Numbered from the stretch's first letter, positions 9,682-19,519 are shown. The stretch: 64,000 bases of DNA from Leptospirales bacterium (GCA_013297885.1 JAAFIR010000002.1:124001-188000), one strand, 5' to 3'. Made by a program: numbers and translations. Notes: generated by a model not told the origin, from the sequence alone.

Positions 9682-11522
9682 TTAGATAAATTCTCCCATT
9701 CTACAATTTTTTTTTCAAGATCAGAATCTATTTTTTGAATTTCAGAATTAAGTTCTTGGAGTTTAGAATAATTTTCTGATGTTTCAGAAATTTGTTTTTC
9801 AAGATTTTGTTTTTTTGTTTCTAGCTCAGAAATTTTTTCTTCTAGTTTTTTTAACTCTTTATCTTTTTTGGGATTTGTTTTTTCTTGAAGAATTTTTTCA
9901 GGCTCTTGTATAATTTTTTTTTCTTTAGGTTTTGATTTTTCTTTTTCTAAATATTCAGAATATTGTCCTGTAAAAAAATCCAAATTTCCTTTTCCATCAA
10001 AACAAATTAATTGATTACAAAGCCTATCCATAAAATATCTATCATGAGATACAATTATTACAGTTCCAGAAAATTCCAAAATAAATTCTTCCAAAATCCC
10101 AAGTGTGCGAATATCAAAATCATTTGTGGGTTCATCCAATACTAAAAAATTTGGATTTTGCATTAAAATTTGCACAAGATACAATCTTCTTTTTTCTCCA
10201 CCTGATAATTTGGAAATGAGTTGAGATTGCATTTTGGATGGAAACTGAAATCTCTCAAGCATTGAGCCAGCTGAAATTTTGTCACCAGTTTCAGTTTTAA
10301 TATATTCACCAGTAGTTTTTTGAATGTATTCCAGCACACGAAATTCAGGATTCATATCTTTAGATGTTTGGTCAAAGTAGCCAAATTTAGTGTTCACTCC
10401 AACTTGTAAATTTCCAGTATCAGATTCAATTTTTCCAAGGAGAATATTAAGAAGTGTGGACTTACCAGCACCATTTGGACCAATAATTCCAATTCTTTCT
10501 TTTTGTTTAAATACATAATCAAACTTTTGAAATAAAATTTTTTCACCAAATTTTTTGGAGAGATTAATAGCTTCTAGAATTTTTTTGCCTTGCCTAGACT
10601 CTCCCGTTTTTAATTCAATTTTTTCTTGTTTAATAAATTTTTCTCTATCTTCCACATCATAAAATCTATCTTCACGAGCTTTTTGTTTTGTGGTTCTTGC
10701 TTTTGGTTGTCGTCTTAACCAATCTAATTCAATTTTTAAAAATCTTTCTTTTTTTGCTTCAGTTCTTTCTTTTGATTCTTCAAGCAAAGCTTTTTTTTCT
10801 AAATAGTATTCATAATTTCCTTCATAAATTATACAATCAGGAATTGCGATTTCCAAAATTCTGTTAGTGATTCTTTCTAAAAAATATCTATCATGAGTAA
10901 TGAGTAAAACAGATTTTTCTGTGTTGATTAAATAATTTTCTAACCAAATAATTGTGTTAATATCCAAGTGATTTGTTGGCTCATCTAAAATAATTAAATT
11001 GGAATCGGAAATAAGTAAATTTACAAGACAAACTTTTTTTTGCATTCCACCACTTAGCTCAGATAATTTTAAATGTAGATCATTAATTCCAAGTTCTTTT
11101 AAAATAGATTTAATTTTATCTTCTTCCATCCAAGCATTTTGTTTTTCAATTTCAGAACTTATAGTATCAAATTCATCTGAAACGTCTTTACCAGTTTCCA
11201 TATCTTCACAGAGATCTAAATATTTAAAAATCAATTTCATTTTTTCATTTGGATTTTTTTGAAAAAACTGAGAAATAGTATTTTCTAACGGAAGGTTTGG
11301 ATTTTGAAATAGTGTAGAAATTTTTAGTTCACGATTTTTATAAACCTCACCAGAATCCACATCTTCTTCAGAGCTCAAAACTTTTAGTAAAGTGGATTTA
11401 CCAGACCCATTAACACCGATTATCCCCAATTTTTCCCCAAGGTTTAATCCGAAGCTTAAATTTCGGATCAACTCTTTTTCACCCATAAATTTTGAAATTT
11501 TATTAGTTGAAAATAAATTCAT
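9678..11522 (-). CDS. ABC-F family ATPase (Uup-like)
   Basis: A 614-residue protein with two ABC ATPase domains and no membrane segments. Domain 1: Walker A GVNGSGKST, signature LSGGMQKK, Walker B LIILDEPTNHLD. Domain 2: GPNGAGKSTLL, LSGGEKRR, FLVLDEPTNDFD. Between them is the ABC-F linker (about 240-300), and a Lys/Glu coiled coil occupies the last ~80 residues, as in Uup. Family members act on ribosomes or on DNA branch structures. It overlaps its neighbours on both sides by ATGA junctions (SDR upstream, MORN downstream). Confidence 0.9.
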   Translation of the reverse strand: MNLFSTNKISKFMGEKELIRNLSFGLNLGEKLGIIGVNGSGKSTLLKVLSSEEDVDSGEVYKNRELKISTLFQNPNLPLENTISQFFQKNPNEKMKLIFKYLDLCEDMETGKDVSDEFDTISSEIEKQNAWMEEDKIKSILKELGINDLHLKLSELSGGMQKKVCLVNLLISDSNLIILDEPTNHLDINTIIWLENYLINTEKSVLLITHDRYFLERITNRILEIAIPDCIIYEGNYEYYLEKKALLEESKERTEAKKERFLKIELDWLRRQPKARTTKQKAREDRFYDVEDREKFIKQEKIELKTGESRQGKKILEAINLSKKFGEKILFQKFDYVFKQKERIGIIGPNGAGKSTLLNILLGKIESDTGNLQVGVNTKFGYFDQTSKDMNPEFRVLEYIQKTTGEYIKTETGDKISAGSMLERFQFPSKMQSQLISKLSGGEKRRLYLVQILMQNPNFLVLDEPTNDFDIRTLGILEEFILEFSGTVIIVSHDRYFMDRLCNQLICFDGKGNLDFFTGQYSEYLEKEKSKPKEKKIIQEPEKILQEKTNPKKDKELKKLEEKISELETKKQNLEKQISETSENYSKLQELNSEIQKIDSDLEKKIVEWENLSK

Positions 11523-12304
11523 ATTTTTCTTAAGTGATTTAGTTTTTTTATTGTTTCACGAACTACAATTCTTGGTAAAAATCGAATTGAAAAAGCTAGA
11601 ATCCAATTTTTAATTCCAGCAATTTTTACTACTTTTCTATTTTTTAATGCATCTATAGAAATTTTTGCTACACTTTCAGCACTCATTGCAATTCCTTTTT
11701 TCATTAATAAACTTCCATCCATATTTGCTCTGTTTGCAAATTCTGTGATTGTTGGACCGGGGCAAACTGCTGTTACATAAATCCCATGAGGTTTTAATTC
11801 CACAGAAATTCCCTCACTAAAAGATAATACAAATGCTTTAGTTGCGTAATATAAACTCATATAAGGACCTGGTTGAAAAGAAGCAGTGGAAGCAATATTT
11901 AAAATTTCCCCAAAATTTACTTTTTTCATAGATGGTAAAAAAAATTTTGTGAGTAGCACAAGAGAATTCATGTTCACTTGCATCATGTTAAAATCTTCTT
12001 CAATTTTAGAATTTAAAAATTCACCAGTATAACCAAAACCAGCATTATTAATTAAACAAACTACATTTAATTTTTTTTCAATTGTGTAATCGTAAATTTT
12101 TTTAGGAGAATCAATTTTGGAAAGATCAATAACTAAAGGATGAATTTCAATCAAATGAATTCTTCTTAATATAAAAGCTAGTTCTTCTAATTGCTCTTTA
12201 TTTCTTCCAACTAAAATTAAATTTCTTTTTTCTTTTGCAAGAAGCTTAGTCATCTCTAGTCCAATTCCAGAAGACGCTCCAGTGATTAAAGTAAATTCTT
12301 TCAT
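11519..12304 (-). CDS. Short-chain dehydrogenase/reductase (SDR)
   Basis: A 261-residue classical SDR. It has the Rossmann glycine motif TGASSGIG (residues 8-15), the NNAGFG motif, the catalytic Ser in IASTAS and Y-x-x-x-K in YYATKA. It catalyses NAD(P)H-dependent oxidoreduction; the substrate is unknown, though the layout resembles the DltE/YqjQ subgroup of lipid-related reductases. First gene of an operon with the ABC-F ATPase and the MORN protein (4-bp overlap). Confidence 0.9.
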   Translation of the reverse strand: MKEFTLITGASSGIGLEMTKLLAKEKRNLILVGRNKEQLEELAFILRRIHLIEIHPLVIDLSKIDSPKKIYDYTIEKKLNVVCLINNAGFGYTGEFLNSKIEEDFNMMQVNMNSLVLLTKFFLPSMKKVNFGEILNIASTASFQPGPYMSLYYATKAFVLSFSEGISVELKPHGIYVTAVCPGPTITEFANRANMDGSLLMKKGIAMSAESVAKISIDALKNRKVVKIAGIKNWILAFSIRFLPRIVVRETIKKLNHLRKI

Positions 12305-12494
12305 AAAACTATGATTTTTGAAAAGCCTATTTTGTATATTGTTCTAAAGGATATATCCAAAACAAATCAAAGGTTTTATGTAAGATTTGAATACTAGAAA
12401 AAAAGAATATGTTTGTTAGGTAATACCCAGATTTAGAATTTCACTTCTCTTTTTTTTATGTGCTGATTTTAAATAAAATTAGCAAATAAAAAAA

Positions 12495-12582
12495 TTTTCC
12501 CAACTCACCCTGACTTGCTTTAAGTTGTAAAGTTTTATATTAAAATCCCTTCTCAAAGTTTTACAACTTATAAAAGGGAAAA
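12495..12582. terminator. Nested inverted repeat downstream of the GltB-like gene
   Basis: The inner stem TAAGTTGTAAA (12521-12531) pairs perfectly with 12560-12570, and the outer stem TTTTCCC (12495-12501) pairs with GGGAAAA (12576-12582). It lies just after the stop of the minus-strand gene at 12596, and T-runs flank it on both strands, so transcription termination is the likely role. The conserved strands of the J family are absent. The rest of the 12305-12595 gap shows nothing else. Confidence 0.5.
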
Positions 12583-12595
12583 AAATTTTCATTAA

Positions 12596-14284
12596 CTAAA
12601 CTTCGTAATTGCTTCCAGAGACTTTAATTCCTAAAGGATCTTCTTTATAAAAATTTGCAAAATTGTCTTGGTAAGAAATTACTCTTAAATCTTCAGGACG
12701 AATATCTCTTGGATCTTTGTGACCCATTACTTTTGTGAGTTCAAACATATCTGTTTGAAAACCTTTTAGATAATTATGAACACGAGTTGATTTTTCTGGA
12801 AGATCTAGTCCATGAATTCTCCAAGGAGAATTTGTTGTGATTCCTGTTGGGCAATGATTAGTGTGACATTTTAGAGCTTGGATACAACCCATCGCAAACA
12901 TTGCACCACGAGCAGTATCAATAATTTCAGCACCATATGCAAATGCTAATGATGCATGAACTGGAGTTAAAATTCGACCTGAAGCACTTAACACCACTTT
13001 GTCGCGAATTTTTGCAGAGATTAATTTTCTGTGAAGGTAAGCAAGAGTTTCAACAGCCCCACCATAACCCACATAATTTAAAAACAAATTGGGTCCAGCA
13101 CCAGTTCCACCATCAGCTCCATCTATTTGAATTGCATCTGGTCCGTTTGGACTAGAACTCATTGCTTCTACTAAAATGTCTAATTCATCCAAACGACCTA
13201 CACAAAGTTTAATTCCTACTGGAAGCTCTGTGATGTTACGAATTTTTTCTATAAAATCAAATAGCTTCAAAATTGTTTCTTTTGGAGAAGAAGCAATTGT
13301 TTCAAAATGTGTTGGTGGACTAATTACAGTTTTCCAAGGTTCCACTTTTCTCACTGCTGCAATTTCAGGTGTTACTTTATCCCCAGGCAAAACTCCACCG
13401 AGACCTGGTTTTGCTCCTTGAGAAATTTTAATTTGAATCATTTTGATATTAGAATTATTTCGAACTAAATCTTTTAAAAGTTGTTCATTTAATTTTCTGC
13501 TAGGACTACCATCTTGGAGTGTTGCTGAATCCCCTACTCCAAATTTTCCAGTTCCAATTTGAAATACAATATCGTTTCCAGAAATTCCATGTGGACCATA
13601 TCCCCCTTCTCCAGTATTTAAATAACCAACATCTTTAGTTCCAAAACTTAAAATTTCAGCTGCTTTATAATTTAAAGAACCATAACTCATAGCTGAAACA
13701 TTAATTGTATTTATCACTTTAAATGGTTTTACATTTTTTCTTTTTGCACCAATAGTTACTTCGTAACTTGGTTTGTACAAAACTGATTCACCTGGAAAAT
13801 TTCTGTGAAGAATTCTTGTAAAGGCAGAATTTTCTGAATCAAAAATATCTAGCTCAGTTCCAAAACTTGCAATAGATTTTACATTATGTGCTTTTTGATA
13901 TACATAATCTCTAACTATTCTTGGAATTGGGCGACCATCTGTGTTGGTTTCATTAAAATATTGTAAATATTTATCTCTAAATTCACTTTCAAAAATATAT
14001 CTCAGGCGACCAAGTGGTCCATAAATTCTAACCAAAGCATGAGAGTCTTGAAAAAATAATTCTCTTAATCCAAATATAAAAGATGTAAGAATTAAAACTA
14101 AAATAAAATTTTGAATCCCATAAAAAAAATATGTTGGTACTGAAATTACTAAAAGTAATCTACAAAAAAAATTTGAAATTTTTTCTAGAATAGGTTGAAA
14201 ATGAGGTAAAACTAAAGAATTTTCTTTTCCAAATTTTACAACTTTTTTACTAAATTCTTTTGCGTATTTAGATGCTTGGTACAT
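12596..14284 (-). CDS. FMN-binding glutamate synthase-like protein
   Basis: A 562-residue protein with two hydrophobic stretches near the N-terminus (about 35-72), then a (beta/alpha)8 Glu-synthase domain (about 130-530). Diagnostic pieces are MSYGSLNYKAAEI, GTGEGGYGPHG-type loops, IKISQGAKPGLGG, DGADGGTGAGP and the Cys cluster MGCIQALKCHTNHCPTGI, which in glutamate synthases helps bind the 3Fe-4S cluster. It lacks the glutaminase domain, so it corresponds to the membrane-associated GltB-like FMN group rather than complete GOGAT; the true substrate is unsure. It is last in the fliN operon, 10 bp after the upstream gene. Confidence 0.82.
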   Translation of the reverse strand: MYQASKYAKEFSKKVVKFGKENSLVLPHFQPILEKISNFFCRLLLVISVPTYFFYGIQNFILVLILTSFIFGLRELFFQDSHALVRIYGPLGRLRYIFESEFRDKYLQYFNETNTDGRPIPRIVRDYVYQKAHNVKSIASFGTELDIFDSENSAFTRILHRNFPGESVLYKPSYEVTIGAKRKNVKPFKVINTINVSAMSYGSLNYKAAEILSFGTKDVGYLNTGEGGYGPHGISGNDIVFQIGTGKFGVGDSATLQDGSPSRKLNEQLLKDLVRNNSNIKMIQIKISQGAKPGLGGVLPGDKVTPEIAAVRKVEPWKTVISPPTHFETIASSPKETILKLFDFIEKIRNITELPVGIKLCVGRLDELDILVEAMSSSPNGPDAIQIDGADGGTGAGPNLFLNYVGYGGAVETLAYLHRKLISAKIRDKVVLSASGRILTPVHASLAFAYGAEIIDTARGAMFAMGCIQALKCHTNHCPTGITTNSPWRIHGLDLPEKSTRVHNYLKGFQTDMFELTKVMGHKDPRDIRPEDLRVISYQDNFANFYKEDPLGIKVSGSNYEV

Positions 14285-14294
14285 AAAATCCCCT

Positions 14295-15641
14295 TTAAGT
14301 TGTTTCTGTTTTGATTTCTTCTTTTAGTTCAGCTCTATGATAATCAATTAATTTTTTATTAATTAAAATTTCTAATAATCTATAAAATAATTGTAATAGA
14401 AAACTTACTCCAAAAAAGGAAATTGTATAAAAAAAATATTCATTAAAAAAAGCATAAATCCCTGCAGATATTAAAATTACAGAAATGAAAAAAAACATAG
14501 AAAATTCAGTAATTTTATTTAAAACTTCAACATTTTTATTTTTTAAAATATGAATAGATGCTTCGTGTTTAGATTTAACTGATTTGTTTAAACCTGAACC
14601 AGCTTCTACAATAAGTTTGGAATGTTTATTAATTCCTTCTTTCAAAATTTCAATTTTTGATTCAACTGTTGAAAATTCTTTTTGAATATTTGTAAAACCA
14701 AGTTTCATTGTATCCCAATCAGAATGAATTTCTTTCATCAAAATATTTGATTCATTTCGAATTGATTTTCTAAAAATTTCATTTTGTTTATTACTCATTT
14801 CAGTATAATATAAGTTTCTATGAAATGAATCTTCAAATAGTAACGAAGCAATGCTCGATGTAGCTGATTTAATTCTATCTTCAATTGAATACATTGTTGA
14901 AAGAATTTCCATAACAAAATTAATATTTCTTATAATAAAAAAATCAAGTGAATCTTTATTTTCTAAAAGTAAATAAATAGAATCGTACTCTTTAATATCT
15001 CCTTCAACAGATTCAAAAAAAATATTGGCAATTAAATGTTTTTTAAAATAATCAGTGCTGATTGTTCTAAAAAATTTTAATGTTCTGGAATGAATTTCAT
15101 CTTGATTTTTTGGAAATTTTTTTATGTAAGATTTATAATTTTCTAAAATTTCTTTATCAGATTTAATACCAAATTCTGTTAAGTTAAAGTAAAAATGTGA
15201 AACCAAGGGCAAAAATAAATTTTGGTAAAATAAATCCCAATTTTCATTTGTTTCAGAAATTTCGATGATGTCTTTAAAGTTTTCTTCATATTCAAAAATT
15301 ATTTGATTGTCATGAGAATCATCAATTCCTAAAATTTTTATATATACATCTTCTAGTTCAATTAATTTTGAAGGATTTATTAAATATGAATTGTTTTGAA
15401 AAATTAATTCATTTGTGTCTTTTGAAAGTCTAGATAAAATTTCTTCTAACTCAGGAATATTTTTTATATTTAAATTAAAATTTCTAGAAATAAATGAAAT
15501 TAACTCATCTATGTTAAAACTTCTTTTTGGATTTTCAATATAAATTGCTAAAATTAAATTTCGATATAAATTAAAAAACCATTCATTCTGCTCTAAATTT
15601 AAAGGATAGAGTAAAGGAATTAGTTTTGTAAAATTAAACAT
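14295..15641 (-). CDS. Membrane protein of unknown function with two C-terminal TM helices
   Basis: A 448-residue protein. The N-terminal ~290 residues are charged and mostly helical, about 300-370 looks like a coiled coil, and two adjacent transmembrane helices lie near 375-393 and 398-420, followed by a basic/acidic tail. The start is placed at the ATG at 15641, which overlaps the stop of the upstream lipoprotein gene (TAATG); in-frame codons further upstream lie inside that gene. Placement between a Ca-repeat lipoprotein and a GltB-like protein in the fliN operon gives no clear function. No family recognised. Confidence 0.65.
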   Translation of the reverse strand: MFNFTKLIPLLYPLNLEQNEWFFNLYRNLILAIYIENPKRSFNIDELISFISRNFNLNIKNIPELEEILSRLSKDTNELIFQNNSYLINPSKLIELEDVYIKILGIDDSHDNQIIFEYEENFKDIIEISETNENWDLFYQNLFLPLVSHFYFNLTEFGIKSDKEILENYKSYIKKFPKNQDEIHSRTLKFFRTISTDYFKKHLIANIFFESVEGDIKEYDSIYLLLENKDSLDFFIIRNINFVMEILSTMYSIEDRIKSATSSIASLLFEDSFHRNLYYTEMSNKQNEIFRKSIRNESNILMKEIHSDWDTMKLGFTNIQKEFSTVESKIEILKEGINKHSKLIVEAGSGLNKSVKSKHEASIHILKNKNVEVLNKITEFSMFFFISVILISAGIYAFFNEYFFYTISFFGVSFLLQLFYRLLEILINKKLIDYHRAELKEEIKTETT

Positions 15642-16351
15642 TACATACCACTTCCAATTATTGCTTTTTGATCTGGAGGAATAAGTGATGGATTTAATAA
15701 CCAAGAATCTTGTGGATTTAATTTTTTAAATTCTAACATCTTAACTTTTTCTTCAACTGTTGATGATTTGAATTTTGTAATTCTATCTTCTAAAATTAAT
15801 AAAGTTGGTGCAAGGGTTACATATTCAGGAATTCCATCACTGTCATCATCAATTTCAGCTCTCACTGACCAATAAAATATATCAGCTCTTCCATTAAAAT
15901 CAGTATCAATTTCAGTTCTTACTGAAGTTTTTTTAAAATTAAAATATTCAGTTGTTTCAAAATACCCGTCTTTGTCTCTGTCTTTTTGTACTAAAGCAAT
16001 AAATTCATTTGGTAATAGCCATTTGATTTGGTCAATTTTTCCATCAAAATCATCATCAATTTCTTCATGAACTTTTACAACATCTCTCATCTGAGAATCT
16101 TTTTTGGGTGCAGTATGTGAACCAACCCAAATAAACAAATCGGAAAATCCATCTAAATTAGAATCCATTTCATTAAACACTAAACGAATAAAATTTGGCT
16201 CTTCAAAATAAAAACCTTTTGTATCAACTTTTTTGTCATCGTTTGTATCAATTTCAGAAGTATTTATCTTACTTGTAAATTTATAATTTTTTTCGTTTTT
16301 TTTACAATTTGCTATTACTAAAACTAAAATGATTAATAAAATTTTTTTCAA
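15641..16351 (-). CDS. Lipoprotein with Asp-rich calcium-binding-type repeats
   Basis: A 236-residue lipoprotein. The signal peptide ends in a lipobox LVIANC16. The mature part carries at least six D-x-[DN]-x-D[GK] style loops: DTNDDKKVD, DSNLDGFSD, DDDFDGKID, DRDKDGYFE, DTDFNGRAD and DDDSDGIPE. Such spacing is typical of EF-hand-like or thrombospondin type 3 calcium loops. It is likely an outer-surface or periplasmic Ca-binding protein. It lies 10 bp after fliN and its stop overlaps the start of the next gene. No enzymatic domain is recognised. Confidence 0.72.
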   Translation of the reverse strand: MKKILLIILVLVIANCKKNEKNYKFTSKINTSEIDTNDDKKVDTKGFYFEEPNFIRLVFNEMDSNLDGFSDLFIWVGSHTAPKKDSQMRDVVKVHEEIDDDFDGKIDQIKWLLPNEFIALVQKDRDKDGYFETTEYFNFKKTSVRTEIDTDFNGRADIFYWSVRAEIDDDSDGIPEYVTLAPTLLILEDRITKFKSSTVEEKVKMLEFKKLNPQDSWLLNPSLIPPDQKAIIGSGM

Positions 16352-16361
16352 AACTATTTCC

Positions 16362-16865
16362 TTAAACTACACTTAATCTTTCCATTGGATCTATAATATG
16401 AGTGATTTGAACACCATAATAATCATCCATAACTATTATTTTGCCTCTTCCAATAATTTTTCCATTAGCTAATAAATCTAATTCTTCACCAACATTTTTA
16501 TCTAATTCCACAACTGCTCCTTCTGAAAGTTGGAGAACTTCTTTTATGTACATATTTGTTCTACCAAATTCAACTGTAAGTGACATCGTAACATCCATTA
16601 GTAAATTCAAATTGGAGTTTGAAGATCCCATTCCGCTCATTCCAGATTTTGGAGATGAAGGTTTTTGTTGAGGAGGAGGTGTAAAAGAAGAATTTCCAAG
16701 TGCAGCTAAAACAGCATCTGAGCTTGGACCACCGTTTTGGTCACCACCTAAATCCATTCCAGCAAATGGGTCAGAGGAAGCTCCACCAGAATCCCCACCG
16801 CCACCAAAACTACCACCACTTAATAAAGCATCAATATCTTCTTGAGAAAGTGAACCATCTGTCAT
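16362..16865 (-). CDS. fliN: Flagellar motor switch protein FliN
   Basis: A 167-residue protein. The N-terminus MTDGSLSQEDIDALLSGG is the CheC/FliY-type N-terminal helix found in switch proteins of Leptospira and relatives. A Gly/Ser/Pro-rich linker (about 20-80) leads to a C-terminal SpoA domain (about 90-160: LLMDVTMSLTVEFGRT...VVELDKNVGEELDLLANGKIIGRG). FliN forms the C-ring base of the flagellar motor and binds CheY-P. It is first in an operon with a lipoprotein, a membrane protein and a GltB-like gene rather than with other flagellar genes. Confidence 0.92.
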   Translation of the reverse strand: MTDGSLSQEDIDALLSGGSFGGGGDSGGASSDPFAGMDLGGDQNGGPSSDAVLAALGNSSFTPPPQQKPSSPKSGMSGMGSSNSNLNLLMDVTMSLTVEFGRTNMYIKEVLQLSEGAVVELDKNVGEELDLLANGKIIGRGKIIVMDDYYGVQITHIIDPMERLSVV

Positions 16866-16950
16866 TTTGCACCATCCTAAAAACTTCTTTTCATTATAAT
16901 TTAAAAAAAATCTTTGTAATTACTTTTTAAATAACGGTATAAACAAGAAT

Positions 16951-18222
16951 ATGGAAGAGAAAAATAAATCAAGTATTATTGATTTTGTAACTGCAAAAGA
17001 GTATCTAATTAAAGAATTAAGCAAAGAAATTGAACAAGATAAGTTGCCTAAATTTTATCCTGAAAAAAATGAAATTAAAATTGAATTTGAAGTTGAAGCA
17101 ATTAGCCCTGAAGATATTATTCAATCTATACAAATTTTAAAAACTTATATAGAAAATTTAAGAATTCATTCTATTGACTCCAATTTTTTTGTAATTCAAG
17201 CTATGAACGAAAATCTTTTTGAAATGAAATCTATTTTAGATAATATTAAATTTCGTTTCATTTCTATGGGGAATCAAAAAAAAATCGACATCTCAAAAAA
17301 AGGTGATTTACAAACAGGTGAATTATATGCAGTAATTTTGTTATGTAAATATTTTTCCAAAACTGACCCCAAGAAAAATTTAAACCCTAAAGACATATTA
17401 CAAAAATTAGGTGTTACGGTTTTTTTACCAGAAGAAGAACGACTAAAAGGAAATAATTTAGGTTTTGAAAATATAGCCGGTTATGAATCTGTAAAACAAG
17501 AAATACGTGAATCCATTATCATGCCTTTAAAAAATCCTGAAGCTTTTGATGAGGTTTCAAAGTTAACAAGAAAATTTCCTTCTTTAAATAGACCAAGAGC
17601 TGTTTTATTTGAGGGAGATCCAGGAGTTGGAAAAACATCCATGGCTAAAATTGTATCTTTTTTATGTGACCTACCTTTAATATATGTTCCAATCGAATCT
17701 ATACTAAGTAAATATTATGGTGAAAGCTCCCAAAATTTAGCCCAAGTATTTGATGCGGCTGCTTTATATCCAAGTGCATTAATTTTTTTAGATGAAATTG
17801 ACTCACTTGCTGGAAGTAGAGAAGAGGGAATTATAGAAGCAACAAGAAAACTCTTATCAGTACTTCTTCGTAAATTAGATGGATTTGAAGGTAAACCAAG
17901 AACTATGACAATTGGTGCAACAAATAGGAAACAAGATTTAGATAAAGCTTTGTTGTCTAGATTTGATAGAAGTATTTATTTTCCACTTCCAAATACAACC
18001 GAACGTGCAGCAATTATTCAAACTTATTCAATCCAACTTGAACAAAAAGAAGTCCATGAATTGTCAAAAAGTTTAGAAGGTTTTTCAGGAAGAAATATCA
18101 AAGATTTTTGTGATCGAGTTGAAAGAAAATGGGCATCAGAGTTAATTGAAAAAAAATTAAATATTACAGCTCCAACATTTGAGAAATATAAAGAAGTATT
18201 AGAATTTTTGCAAAAACCATAA
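16951..18222 (+). CDS. AAA-family ATPase
   Basis: A 423-residue protein with one classical AAA domain (about 170-400): Walker A G222-DPGVGKT229, Walker B LIFLDEID (277-284), sensor-1 TIGATNR and the arginine-finger region LSRFDRSIYF. The order resembles FtsH/spastin-type AAA proteins, but there is no protease or membrane part. The N-terminal ~165 residues are unfamiliar and may be a substrate adaptor. It is divergent from fliN (85 bp apart) and 108 bp upstream of the FcpA/B-like gene; a role in protein remodelling is likely, with the client unknown. Confidence 0.8.
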   Translation: MEEKNKSSIIDFVTAKEYLIKELSKEIEQDKLPKFYPEKNEIKIEFEVEAISPEDIIQSIQILKTYIENLRIHSIDSNFFVIQAMNENLFEMKSILDNIKFRFISMGNQKKIDISKKGDLQTGELYAVILLCKYFSKTDPKKNLNPKDILQKLGVTVFLPEEERLKGNNLGFENIAGYESVKQEIRESIIMPLKNPEAFDEVSKLTRKFPSLNRPRAVLFEGDPGVGKTSMAKIVSFLCDLPLIYVPIESILSKYYGESSQNLAQVFDAAALYPSALIFLDEIDSLAGSREEGIIEATRKLLSVLLRKLDGFEGKPRTMTIGATNRKQDLDKALLSRFDRSIYFPLPNTTERAAIIQTYSIQLEQKEVHELSKSLEGFSGRNIKDFCDRVERKWASELIEKKLNITAPTFEKYKEVLEFLQKP

Positions 18223-18330
18223 ATAAAAATATAAATTTAGTCGATAAATTTTATATAGTGCTTTACTTTTTTTGCCTAAAAATAAGTATAATCACTAAAC
18301 TTTCAAATACCCTTAAGGATGTAATTTTTT

Positions 18331-19167
18331 ATGAAATGGATATCTATTCTATTTTTTTTAACTAGCCTGTTTATTTTCAGTGCAGACGAAAAAGACGCTA
18401 AACATAAAGACCCAGCAGATCAAAATTCAAAATCAGTTGATGATTCAGAAGCAATTCTTGACAAAAGAATTAATTCTTTGAATGAAAGATTAATGAAACA
18501 CACTAAACTTTTTATGACTAAGTTAGAATTTTTACCAGCTAAAACTTTAGTTTATAAAGGTATAGCTAAAGATGATGAATGTGTTCCTGCAGAAAAAGGA
18601 AAAGAGCAAGATTTAGCAAATAATTGTATCAAAATAGAAGTTTTTGATTTTCATAAATCTGAAGAAGGAAAAACTGCTTTAGGTCTCGGTGCTAGAAGCA
18701 AATACTTAGTTCTTTTTTTTGAAGCCGGTGCAAAAACAGACGAGCCTGCAACTGAAGAACCTGGTAAATTAAAAATGGTTAAATCAAAAGTTATTTCAAA
18801 TATTTTTACCCCATCTGAGTTAAAAATTTCTGAAGTTACTGACGCTGCTCCACATGAAGCTGAAGGAAAAAAACATGATGATTCAATTACTGTTTTTTAC
18901 CAATATGACGGTTTACCAATGAGAGACGAAAAAGGCAAACCTTATCCTGAGAAAAAAGACAGAAAAGGTTATGGTCTTTACAAATTAGGTTATGTTGAAA
19001 ACACAAAAACTAATCCAATTAGAAATACTTTTAAACAAACTTATTACATCAAACACTTAGACCAATTTGACAAATTTTTAACTGCTGTATTTGATACAAA
19101 TGATAGAAATGCTGGTAAAAGATACAAAGAATCAAATAAAATTCTTAAAGAGTCATTAGTTTATTAA
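18331..19167 (+). CDS. Probable flagellar coiling protein (FcpA/FcpB-like)
   Basis: A 278-residue exported protein with a signal peptide (about 1-18) and a helical N-terminal region (DKRINSLNERLMKHTKLF), then a beta-rich domain. Segments such as IKIEVFDF, YQYDGLPMRDEKGKPYP and TYYIKHLDQFDKFL match what I remember of the Leptospira flagellar sheath proteins FcpA/FcpB, which coat the filament asymmetrically and give it its coil. This is recalled family knowledge, not an alignment. It sits near fliN and an AAA ATPase. If correct, it is strong support for a leptospiral host. Confidence 0.55.
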   Translation: MKWISILFFLTSLFIFSADEKDAKHKDPADQNSKSVDDSEAILDKRINSLNERLMKHTKLFMTKLEFLPAKTLVYKGIAKDDECVPAEKGKEQDLANNCIKIEVFDFHKSEEGKTALGLGARSKYLVLFFEAGAKTDEPATEEPGKLKMVKSKVISNIFTPSELKISEVTDAAPHEAEGKKHDDSITVFYQYDGLPMRDEKGKPYPEKKDRKGYGLYKLGYVENTKTNPIRNTFKQTYYIKHLDQFDKFLTAVFDTNDRNAGKRYKESNKILKESLVY

Positions 19168-19179
19168 TTTATTAGGGCG

Positions 19180-19512
19180 ATGAAATTAATACGCCCTTGT
19201 CCAAATTGTAAAATAGAATTACGGTTCCCAATTGATAAAGGAACCGTAAAAATTACCTGCCCAAATTGTAAACACGAATTTTTAGCTAACCCTGATAACC
19301 CAGAATTATATTTAGAATCAAAATTTGATTTTAAAAATTCTAAACAAAATTTAGCAAATCAAAAATTGATTTTAACAATTTTATTTTATTTAATATTAGC
19401 ACTTGGTTTCTTTTTTTTAATTATTGATTTTAATAAAATACTTCTGCTAATTCATCCTTCATTTGAGGAAAGTACTCCCGAAGTAATAGAAAACAAAGAA
19501 AATGAAATTTAG
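19180..19512 (+). CDS. Zinc-ribbon membrane protein
   Basis: A 110-residue protein. The N-terminus is a zinc ribbon with two CPNC knuckles (CPNCKIELRFPIDKGTVKITCPNC, residues 7-30), the MJ0042-type arrangement. One transmembrane segment follows (about 65-88), then an acidic tail. It starts 12 bp after the FcpA/B-like gene, so it is probably co-transcribed. Function unknown; zinc-ribbon/TM proteins of this size often act as small assembly or regulatory factors. Confidence 0.7.
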   Translation: MKLIRPCPNCKIELRFPIDKGTVKITCPNCKHEFLANPDNPELYLESKFDFKNSKQNLANQKLILTILFYLILALGFFFLIIDFNKILLLIHPSFEESTPEVIENKENEI

Positions 19513-19519
19513 TTTTTTG

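Noticed and set aside
16700..16930. His/Gln-rich open frame antisense to fliN
   Set aside because: It mirrors the Gly/Ser/Pro linker of FliN on the other strand, a typical shadow.
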